From: Cymodocea nodosa
Taxonomy: Eukaryota; Streptophyta; Magnoliopsida; Alismatales; Cymodoceaceae
Direction of reading: 5' to 3'
NCBI GenBank assembly: GCA_036874045.1
Contig: CM072336.1
Coordinates: 1,880,001-1,944,000 of the forward strand
Length of the DNA stretch: 64,000 bases
Part shown: one piece after another, positions 12,618-22,460 of the stretch
Numbering within the stretch: the stretch's first letter is position 1
How the letters are laid out: each line of letters starts with the position of its first letter
Notes under the pieces: generated by a model
What the model saw: the letters and a program-made list of their open reading frames with translations, nothing else
The model's database searches: none
What the model was told of the DNA's origin: nothing
Made by a program: the position numbers and the translations under genes

Positions 12618-15590
12618 TTAAGAAATGGAGTTCCTCCACCTTCTCGGTCCCTTCCTTGCCTGTTCTGCAGCCTCTTCCCCAGTAGTTGTTGCACCAGAGC
12701 CACCACCAACATTGACATTCCCTTCCATACCAGAAATCTTCTTCAGCCTCCCCAGCTTCTTCCATCCACTGCTCCATCCCGACGACCCTTTAGACGGCTT
12801 TGACGAGGATGGCAACTTACCAAATTGCCTCTGCAAGCAATCCATGTCGTTTTGAAGCTCAAGATACTTCGCCTTCATGCTTTCCAGCTCGAACTTGAGA
12901 GTGTTGATGTCCTTTTTTGCCATGGCCCAGCCTTCCTGGAAGGAATGAGGCGTAGCGTCAAGGAGCTGCTTCCTGGTGGAAATCATGGGTTGGTACTGGT
13001 GGTGGTGGTCGGCATTATCATTGGTCAAATCCTTCATGGAGGAGTTAGCCGCCACAATATTGCTAATTTTCACTTGCTCAGAGAATAAGACTTGGACCAC
13101 GACTCGTATGGGAAGGCGCTCGTTCTGCGCTGCGTGCATGCATGCATCGATGGACAACTTTTGGCAATCCATCACCCGGCATAGACGCTTACGCTCGTGC
13201 TCGCTCAGCATCGAATGAGCCTGAACCATGAACACAGACAACATCCATCAGGTACCTCTGGCGTGCACACCTTTCTGTATTCATTCTCATGATCTTATAT
13301 ATATGGTATTGTAGATTTCTGTCATGTGTACGACTATATATACATATATATATATATACCTTCAGGTAGGAGTCCACCGCCCTGTACAAACCATCATCGC
13401 AGGTCCTTGCCGAGTCCGGCAATGCCTCGGCCAGCACTTGGAATTTCGTCAAAGACAGGTTCCGGTCCCTCGACACCTCGGTCAGATAGCTATCCAGCAG
13501 TCGCGCCACTCTCATCTTTGCACCTGATGGTGTGGCGGTGGAAGCTGTCGTCTTGGTTGCTTTAGGGACACCAAGACCACCTTCGTATCCAATCTGTTTC
13601 TCTGGGCTTGAGGTCTCGGCATGCTCCTGCACCAAGAAGTGCTCCACCAGCCTCTGCACCAGGTCCACATCGTACATCGCCTCGGAGCAACCAAACGACG
13701 GTATCAGCAAGTCTGTAAGAGAAGCTTGCTCCAGTTGCATCCCCACCTGGTGATCGATCCAAAAAAGACCAAGTGTTGTGAGATTAATTATCAGATGCCA
13801 ATGTCTTTGTCGCTCAGTTTTTCATTCGAGATTCCTATATATAAACGTTTGCTTGCTTTAGAAGGTCCGGAACGGCAAAGGTTAGGGTGCAGTGGATTGC
13901 AGTAATATTTGACCACAGCAATCATCTGCATGCCGCAGTTATCAATTTTCAAAAGAAATTGTGAAGTATTTCTAGACGCATTCTCAAAAATTAAATATTT
14001 AGATGTCAGGATGAGTTAGAAATCTCCACCGACACTATATATGGTCACAGATTATTGGAAAATATTCCAAATAGTATATTTAGATGTCAAATATGTCGTA
14101 CACTTTGATAAGTTCTTTTCTCTGAGATCCAAGTTCCTGATATTAGCAATTTATTTCAGATTTTATAGATAATAATTTTTACGTTTATTAAAACTTGAAA
14201 TTTTGATAAAAATTATATGTACCACACGTTACCCCCATTGAATTGAACGTTAGATTCATCATCATATCAGGGCAAAAACGTTGAATGGTGAACTCACTCA
14301 CCCTCTTCTCGAGCTCCGTCACCAGCGCCGGCGCCACCTTGAGCATGTTGGCCAACCTCAGCACTCGGAGCAAGAATCCACACTGCACGCAATCCTTCTG
14401 CGGCGGAATGATACTGATCAAGCTCTCTACCACCATCCTCTGCTCTCTCCCGCCACCACCGCCGCAGCCCGCCAACTCGCCTTCCTTCACCGCAACACCA
14501 CCTCCTCCTCCCGCCACCACCATGTGCAGTCCCCCCTGCCCACTCCACCCTCCGCTTTCCTCTCCACTTGCAAACTTCTCCTTCGCCAGCCCCGGCAACC
14601 ACTTCCCCGCGTACCGTGTGATCGCCGCCCCTATCAACTCGGGCCTCATCCCCTTCACCTTTATCGCCGTCACCACCTTCACAAAATGGTCGATCCTCAG
14701 CAGGCTGACGTCTTCGAACCACCATGTCTCCGGCGGCCCTCTCGAACTCGACTCCGAACTACCACTGCTGCCGCTGCCGGCAGCGTCTGGAGGCCACTTG
14801 GGGCTCCTCCTCTTGGGCGGTTTCCCGGTGTACGCCCGCCGGATTCCCCTGGGATTGGCGCACGCCTTCCAGGCGATGGACTCGCTGCACCGGCGGACGA
14901 TCTGGAGGTTCTCGGCCCAGGAGGAGAGGCTCTCGCAGCTCTTGAGCACGACGATGGAGTCGCGCCAGGAGGACAGCACGACGTAGCTGAGGAAAGCCTC
15001 GGTCTTGAAGATGAGGTTGCCTTCCTCCAGATCCTCCGTCATTTCCAGATACTCCGCCGCGCAGCGGAGTCCTGAAATGTTGGAGGCCGTGAGGTCCACC
15101 GCGATCCCGTAACAGAACTTCGCCGCCAGCTCGAACGACTCCGCCCCGCCCGGGATATCTCCGAGGTCGATCTTGCTCACCTCCGCCTCGTAGATGATAC
15201 GGTTCATCTTCCCGCTCCTTGAAAGCAGAGGATACTGAAAGCAAAAAGCCAACACCACCACCAGCAGAGATGAACAACAAGGAAGATGATGGTTTTGTTT
15301 TTGTGTAAGGATTGGGAGATCCGGACCTTGTGCAGGTGGAAGCTAGAGTCTCCCACCCGAACCAGTAGATCGCTTGGGACTTCGCTGGTAACGTACCTGG
15401 CGAAAGGAATGAAAGCCAAGATAAAGGTGATGGATTGGTTTTGCGAGGGAGGATTTGAATTGCAGGGAATCACGCACCATGACTGGTCTATGTGGACGAA
15501 TCCATCGATTTTGAGGACATCCTGCAGGATGGTCGCGTCGTCGCTGTGGTCTCTGTTGCCGCCGTGTGTCTGGCCTTCGTACTCCCACAT
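12618..15590 (-). CDS. NPH3: NPH3 / CPT1 phototropism scaffold (BTB-NPH3 protein), 5 exons
   Basis: Orthologue-type match to NON-PHOTOTROPIC HYPOCOTYL 3 (rice CPT1). This plasma-membrane-associated adaptor works downstream of phototropin blue-light receptors and serves as a CUL3 substrate adaptor. Exons in transcript order are 15590-15478, 15396-15327, 15234-14302, 13746-13360 and 13220-12618, all GT-AG and in frame, giving 701 residues (Arabidopsis NPH3 is about 745). The start MWEYEGQ matches the NPH3 subgroup. The BTB domain covers about residues 39-150 ([20 protein letters not shown], then [16 protein letters not shown]). The NPH3 domain runs from about 200 to 530 and includes [46 protein letters not shown] and [16 protein letters not shown] coiled coil follows ([20 protein letters not shown]), and the last residues are RRWRNSIS, the 14-3-3-binding tail with the antepenultimate Ser (Ser699). 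Exon 3 contains Gly-rich and Ser-rich low-complexity inserts. Confidence 0.96.
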
Positions 15591-17038
15591 GTTCGGAACG
15601 ACTCGCGAGTTCCTGCAACAAGGATGGGAACTTCGCAGTGGTGAAGACCTTCAAATCCAGGGAAACCGGCAGGAAAATGTGGTCTATGAGAATGGAAACG
15701 GTGGACAAGAGCAAGAATTCGATGCAGAGAGATTGGAAAAGATTGCAGCTTTGCAAAACAAATTAACACTGAAGACCTCAAATCCAGAGATGTTTTCTAG
15801 ACTGGCTGAAAGCCTTAAGGTTTGACTAAAGCTGAGATGGTGTGATGAAAGTACCACGGTCGCAGAAGGTTGGGAATGAGATGAAGAACAGCAGAGATGG
15901 GATTCAGGCATTCATTGCAAGGCCTGAGCTAATACTGCATGATAAAGACAACCATCCATTATTGATTTTGTGGAAGAACTTGAGTACAAGTAGAGGTGCC
16001 CACGGTACTACTGTATCCACTGTACTGGATTTCAGAAGTATTACTGTGAGTATGCTTTGGAAAAGTAATTCTAATAGAAAAGAATAATTTTTTTAAAGTG
16101 TAAATTATTTAATATTTGATTAGTTAATGTTTATGATACTATTTTATTATTGCAAATAATTTTATAATAACAAACCTTAAACGATAATAAGACAATTTAT
16201 GAAAATTTTAATATGACAGTGTAAATTGATTATTTTATTTTATTATTGTAAGCCCTAAACAATTTTACATGATACAATACTTTTTTAAAAGACACTATTT
16301 TCAGTAAATACTTATAAACTATTTCCTAAGAGTTTTTAGGATAATCTCTGTATTAAATAAATAATATTCTTTAATTGACGACTATAATTAAACACATAGA
16401 CGCCTGATGCAAAATTAATCATAATAAGTGAAAACATTCTTTTTGCAACATCATTTTTTACAAGCATTTATATTTTCTGTCTCTTTTTTATCAAGTAGAT
16501 ATTGATGGACTCACGTTACCTTTCATTCGCTTAATTTTATAAAAGTTTATCTATTTTAAAAATGAGTTAATTTTTCTTAATATATTATGAAAGAAATTTA
16601 TTAGTAAAACCTAATAATAATGGAAAAAATATATTTTATTACGAACGAAGGACTGTTAGGTGTAGAAATACTATAATAAAATGAAAGAATAAAAAAGTAA
16701 TTTCATTTTAAAAACAAACAACTTTAGTGAAAGCTGCTTCTGAATAGCTTAGAATGAATAGACACCGAAAATAAACTACATAAACCACAACTAAAATAAC
16801 ACCTCTGCTCCAATTGCTTATTAAGAATTTATATACTTAATTATTCTTCATCCAACTCCTACCCTACACTACGTACGGTAGCAATGCAGGAGTGGAGATC
16901 TAATGACCTAAGCTGGTGATAATTTCATTTCTAATACGATAATAAAATCAAGAAATAAGATGATGAGGATGATATTCATCGAGAAATATGATGACGAGGT
17001 TCGTTAGAATAGATATTCATATGTTAGAAAAAAAAAAA

Positions 17039-17058
17039 CACACACACACACACACACA
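17039..17058. repeat. (CA)n microsatellite
   Basis: About ten CA units directly after an A-tract; a simple dinucleotide repeat. Confidence 0.9.
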
Positions 17059-18233
17059 TGAACTGATATACGTATTGACCTCTCTAACTATATACTTAAT
17101 TAGTTTTGAGTTGTATACTTTATTTCAAAATGGTATCAAAATAAAAAGATCTTAATTAGTGCCTAATGTAGAAGTTAAATAATGACATTAAGCGAAGGGA
17201 GGTTTCCAAAAAGATCGGATGACCTTCCACCGAAAAATAAAAAACAATTAAAAATATTAACTAATATATTGATTTGAAGATAATATATGTTCACATTCCA
17301 ACAAAGTTCAAGTGGTTCGTTTTTGTCATTATTTATTGAGTGGTTAGAGTTGGAGCTTGGGGTGGAATCCGCATCGGGATCCAACAGGCGAAGGAGTAGA
17401 GGACGAGGGTGATGGGATGAACACCACAACCACGTGGGCGGTTGGGTTCAGCTTTTGTCACAACTCCATTTAACCACGGTAGTAGTTTACAGGCTGTAGG
17501 GTCATGGGCTCTCCGATGATATCCATCCCACTTCCCTGGCGATCGCAACGATAGATCTGCTTACCTGCTATGAAATATTTTATATTAAATATCATATATT
17601 GATTTATGCTTTTATATTTATATTCATTATCGACGTGAGATTTTACACATTTTTTTTCACTTGTAATTTTTTAAGTTTATAACTATTTTATAGGTAAATA
17701 TGTGTAAGCCTCTTTTGATAACATGTAAATTATTTTATCTTAAAATTAATTGATAATAAGTATAAAAAAAAATCATCATATAATATCTTAATTTTTAATT
17801 TTACATTCATTCCACATGTACGTACCTGCCCATAGTTAATTATGTGCCGTAATAGCTAGTCTTTGGTCACTGAGATCGAAGCTGGCTTTCAGTTTCGTTG
17901 GGATGTATGGCAACAACAGCACTGCGAAGTGAAGTTGATCTTTGATCTTTCCTTTTTGATTAATTAATTGAGTTTAATAGAAATAACAGGTAGCAAATTA
18001 AATAAGGGAAATAATTAATTGCTTACGCACGTGTCATTGGTATATTCAACTTGTTTACAGTGCATTCCTCTGGACATGTGCTCGACCCACGTATGCACGG
18101 ACAAATCTTTTCTTTCGTGGCCGTAGTTCGTCCACCAACGTCGAACAGCCAATGCCCGCTTCGTTGGCGTCCGTTTCGTCGAATGAATGTTGTTGGTCCC
18201 CAGTAGAGAGAAAAAACACAAACGAACGAACGC

Positions 18234-18264
18234 GGTGGGGGTGGTGGTGGTGGTGGTGGTGGTG
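18234..18264. repeat. (GGT)n microsatellite
   Basis: About ten GGT units, responsible for the poly-Pro, poly-His and poly-Trp open frames that overlap it. Confidence 0.9.
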
Positions 18265-18469
18265 CGCCAAGCGTGCGTCGTACGATCATACCAACACATG
18301 CATGCGTGCATGCCCAACGGAGAGTAGAATAACCAATTAATTGTGTCGATGGTGGTACGTACGTAGCGTATCAGACTAACATGGATGGGGACGGTATACG
18401 AATGGCAACGTGACGTGTGTGCAAGCATGACCTATACTGGCTCACGTAGAGTCGACTTCGCCCCTTTCA

Positions 18470-18492
18470 ATATATATATATATATATATATA
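18470..18492. repeat. (AT)n microsatellite
   Basis: A pure run of alternating T and A, about eleven units long. Confidence 0.85.
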
Positions 18493-19571
18493 CGCTTGTC
18501 TATCGTACTGTGCATCATATATGGAGTGGCCTTTAATTCATGCATCTCTCTACGGGAGGGAGATTAAGCTCGTGGCAAACCACCTGTCTCACCTTTCACG
18601 TTTAAAATTAAATCAGAGATAACAATTGCTTCGAAATTGAAGAAAAAAATACACATATATTTTTTTAAAGAAATGCAAAAAGCATCCTCTTCTAATTTTG
18701 TTAAGCTAAAGTATCTATATCTACTATAGAGTTAACAAAATAATCTGGAAACCAAAACATAGATTTATAAATTTAAGTTTGCATATATGTATGTACACAC
18801 GTATGTATACAATTATACATGTATTCAGCAACGCAAAACTATCGCAACACTACATATATTACTACCCTCTACAGATGCACAAAATTCATGGGCACCGTCT
18901 CAGCAGGTAGACCACGCCAAGCCATGCTTTCACGTGCTCTCCAATCACGTCATTCCTTGAAATCTGGATCTAAAATATTGGCATGAGCTGAAGCATAAAC
19001 TGTATAATCCTAATTATCCAAATAAAAGGAACAGAAGATGCATCTCTGTGATAAATAAATAGATGATAGTATATCGATCGACCATGGCATGAAAGAAGAG
19101 AACAACCGGTATTAATTCAAGTCACGTCATTCAATTATTACAAAAGCTTATCCTTATCTTTGAGTATTTGCATTTAAAGGCAATAGTTAATGACCAAATT
19201 CGAGTTTAACTTATGCATTTCACATTGTCATATACCATTCTCGTCACATCATACATAACTTTTATTTACGGTTACCTCTTAAATGTAACAAGTAAACTAT
19301 AACAACTTATAATCTGAGGTACCTTGAGACAATGATTACTTACCACAAGTTCTCCCGCTTAAAATTCTATTATTAGCTTCATATCATTAAGCTATACATG
19401 TCTCAGCCCATTGTTTAAAATATGCGCTAGGTAAGGCACATCATGTATTATTATTATTTTTTTTGTAAAGCTTCAGAGTAATTTTAGTCAGGCAGTTCCT
19501 AGCCTAAATATTTAGCAAAAATGCACCAAGAATAAATATTTACTACCGAGTTTAAATTTGAGCGAAAACCC

Positions 19572-19617
19572 TTCTCTCTCTCTTTCTCTCTCTCTCTCCA
19601 CTACCGACAACCTTATC

Positions 19618-19690
<73 letters not shown>
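19572..19690. repeat. (CT)n microsatellite, two tracts
   Basis: An interrupted CT tract at about 19572-19598 is followed by a near-perfect one of about 36 units at 19619-19690. The long Ser-Leu and Arg-Glu open frames on the two strands are products of this repeat and are not genes. Confidence 0.95.
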
Positions 19691-19692
<2 letters not shown>

Positions 19693-19892
19693 ACCTATCA
19701 TCGCAACCTCAATGAGCTGAAAGACTTTCGACGTCGGAGAACGGTTCACGGTGGAGGGGCAGAAGGTGTTCGTTGGGTCAAAAAAAAAGGGTCCAGAATT
19801 GGTGGATATTCCTCCTCCACCACCGCCTTAATTTGTTCCACGCGAAGGTTATTCTAGGGATGGAGACGACCACCGGTTGGTTGGCACTCCTT

Positions 19893-20313
19893 TCACGTTA
19901 ATTTGCCTAATGATCGTACGACGCAAATGATTATCTATTTAATACGTACCGGCAAGTAGCCGAGTTCTAATGAGTGTCAAATGTGTTTAGTCTTATCATT
20001 TTGTTTGATTAGAATATTTTTAAGAAAAACAACGATCAATTTCCTGATTAGGAAAGGTACAAGTCCGCTCCAGCAAGTGTCATACATGAACGATTGTACA
20101 TGTCACGTTAATTTGCCTAATGATCGTACGACGCAAATGATTATCTATTTAATACGTACCGGCAAGTTGCCGAGTTCTAATGAGTGTCAAATGTGTTTAG
20201 TCTTATCATTTTGCTTGATTAGAATATTTTTAAGAAAAACAACGATCAATTTCCTGATTAGGAAAGGTACAAGTCCGCTCCAGCAAAGTGTCATACATGA
20301 ACGATTGTACATG
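19893..20313. repeat. Two-copy 210 bp tandem duplication
   Basis: The unit 19893-20102 is repeated at 20103-20313. The copies differ only by about two substitutions (near 19957/20167 and 20003/20213) and one inserted base near 20286, so the duplication is recent. The 210-base period is a multiple of three, which explains why a 121-codon open frame runs across both copies; the translated product has no recognisable domain and I do not call it a gene. Confidence 0.93.
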
Positions 20314-20339
20314 TCAATCGTGTCGTATACATTTTGTTC

Positions 20340-21254
20340 AATTTGAATATAACTTAAATTTTATTTAAATATAATCTAATTTTTATGAAAAGATTTATGT
20401 ACGTTAAATAATTTTAAATTCTGTTTAATGTCAAATGAAAAAGTGTTTCAACAGGTTTGTCATAATATTATATTATTTGTGATATTATGATTGTATGGAA
20501 ATTGTGGTGAAATCTATTAACTATAGAAAATGTAATGTGACCTATTAATTAATTCATTCATTTAATAAATTAATTACAATTATATTACATTATTAACATA
20601 CAAAAATATATTAATTCTCAATTCTATCATTTTTCATACATAAACACCTAAATTTTAATTTTTTACATTTTCCTAAAGGTATACAAATATTTAAAATCTA
20701 AATTCTATTTCATTTAACTTCTGTTCAATTTTATTTCTAAATAGAATTTAATTTCCATTATATTCCTTTTCAGACGTACAAATGACTTCTATGCATTCGA
20801 ATGTAACCTTAATTTCATTAAATAAACCTATATTATATTAAAATGTAACTTAGATTCTATTCAGACATAACTTGAATATTATTAAAATGTCATTTAAATT
20901 TTATTCAAATATAACGTGGAATGCAATAAAATAAATTTTGTGTTGTATTGAAACATAATCTAAATTTTATTATAATGTAATTTGAATTTTATTTAAATGT
21001 AACTTATAAAATGCATTTTAACGAGATGTGATATTATGCTTGTATAAAAATTGTGGTGTAATGTATTAACTATAAAAATTGTAATGTGATCTATTAATTT
21101 CATTATTATTAATTAGTTAAATTTATTAATAAGTTAATTATAACTATATTATATTATTAACATAGATAAACATATTAATTCTCAATTTTATCATTTTTTT
21201 ACATGTACATAAATATTCAAATTTTAATTTTTAATATTAACATAGATAAACATA
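20340..21254. repeat. Diverged AT-rich repeat block
   Basis: Two kinds of internal repetition are visible. First, a ~210 bp segment starting at about 20479 (gtgatattatgattgtatgg) recurs in diverged form at about 21027. Second, the spacer is filled with degenerate short units of the type aatgtaacttgaattttatt. The phrase aacatagataaacatatta appears at about 21158 and again at about 21238. There is no coding capacity. It is probably an old non-autonomous repeat; the family is unknown. Confidence 0.7.
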
Positions 21255-21317
21255 TTATACCTTCTCCACCGTCGATCTGGAAACTACCGGGCCGATTAGA
21301 AGCAGCCCGAAAGAGAA

Positions 21318-21358
21318 AAACCCTAGTAAGCCTAGTTCGACGCCCTCCCATATAAAAC
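21318..21358 (+). promoter_or_regulatory. Telo-box plus TATA box promoter candidate
   Basis: aaaccctag (telo box) at 21318-21326 is followed by tataaaac at 21351-21358, in a locally GC-rich stretch with a GGGCC motif near 21290. This arrangement is characteristic of plant promoters of translation-related and snoRNA genes. It points at the unrecognised transcription unit that follows. Confidence 0.5.
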
Positions 21359-21384
21359 CGGACTGAAATGGTCTCCCGTCTCTG

Positions 21385-22460
21385 TCCGGAACCCTCGTTC
21401 CCGACTGCGCTTGCGGTATCCTTCCCGAAGCCTTATCTTCTGGCTTTTCCAGCGCGTAGAGATCTCCGGCGGTGCTGGGCATATCTCTACTCGTTGGAAG
21501 ATGCAGAGGATCCGTGCCTGTTGGGATGCCTTCTCTAAGGGACGGATGTATGGCCATCCATCGCTCCGGTAGGTGTTTAGTTTAATTTCGTTTACGCATC
21601 TTCTCGACATTTTATTTTTTGTGCTTACAGAGGTCCAGGGCTGATCAGAAGTCATCTGTCAGCGCTCTACAATGTCGTAAGCTATATGTACATTGCAACC
21701 TTGTGCTTCTTCTGCTCATCATGTCCTTCTATCTGATGGGACAAGCACATGGTGGCTGAAATATGCATAGATTGGTTTCTAATATTGTATGATATTCAGT
21801 TTTCTCTTGATTATGTCTATGTCACTGAGATTTCAGTGTCGTGTCGAGTTCTTGTGGTTGTGATGTGATTATCGTGTTCTTAATGCGGATTTTTTCCTTT
21901 TTGTTGTTTTTCCATCTCTATGATTCTGATTGCTCGCTTCCTTGTTGATAGTATGTATTCAAGTGTCTTGCCTCCCTTCCCATGTCTAGTTATTTTTATT
22001 ATGGTGTCAAACATGGTAACGTTACTCCATCATGTTCTTTAATTTGGTGATTCACTTATCGCTTACTTTACATAAACTTAGTAGGTATGAATTAATCGAA
22101 CTCTGAATAAGGTAGGTATAAATTACAGAAAAGCGTTTCTTCATGACTGGCAATAATGTTTCTCCGAAACTTGGATGCTCACATCAAAGCGTTGTTTGAC
22201 AAAATAGAAATTCGTAAAAGACATTTTTATTAAACGTTGTTAGAACATTTTTCATTTTTTCACAATTTGTTGGTCTGCTTGTATTTACTGCGAAATAAAC
22301 CAACCTTGTGGCTTACGCAGGCCGAGGCTAATCAGAAGCCATCTGTCAGCACTCTACAATCTCGTAAGCTATATTCACATTGCAACCACGTGCAGCTTCC
22401 GTTCATCATTCATTCTTTCTGGTGGACGGGCACTGTTGGCTGAAATTTATATAACCTGGT
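21385..22460 (+). other. Candidate transcription unit of unknown function with duplicated exon
   Basis: A GC-rich ~190-base island stands out from the AT-rich surroundings and carries the promoter elements just upstream. An ATG at 21501 opens a 23-codon frame, MQRIRACWDAFSKGRMYGHP and three more, that meets a good donor (CG/GTAGGT at 21568). About 60 bases on, after TTACAG, a segment starts at 21631; a close relative of the same segment follows TTACGCAG at about 22319. Joined in the frame set by the first exon, both segments read LIRSHLSALYN. Most differences between them in this stretch are at third codon positions. I do not recognise the peptide. It could be a tiny protein gene with alternative exons, the exons of a non-coding host RNA, or a decayed gene. 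Confidence 0.4.

Larger units (their letters stand above)
15591..19550. other. Long AT-rich intergenic region upstream of NPH3
   Basis: Just above 15590 lies the presumed NPH3 leader and promoter. From about 16080 the DNA is strongly AT-rich, with scattered simple repeats: (CA)n at 17039-17058, (GGT)n at 18234-18264 and (TA)n at 18470-18492. The several open frames around 17175-17548 and 18015-18428 are repeat-driven (poly-Pro, poly-His or poly-Trp products) and show no protein family. I find no gene in these 4 kb. Confidence 0.55.

Noticed and set aside
14281-15075. Plus-strand open frames of up to 264 codons
   Set aside because: They are antisense shadows of the GC-rich third exon of NPH3.
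18015-18428. Open frames with poly-Pro or poly-His runs
   Set aside because: Driven by the (GGT)n repeat; no family and no supporting signals.
19558-19857. Long open frames over the CT microsatellite on both strands
   Set aside because: The products are only Ser-Leu or Arg-Glu repeats created by the (CT)n tract.
19981-20346. 121-codon open frame spanning the 210 bp duplication
   Set aside because: It stays open only because 210 is divisible by three; no start context, domain or conservation is visible.
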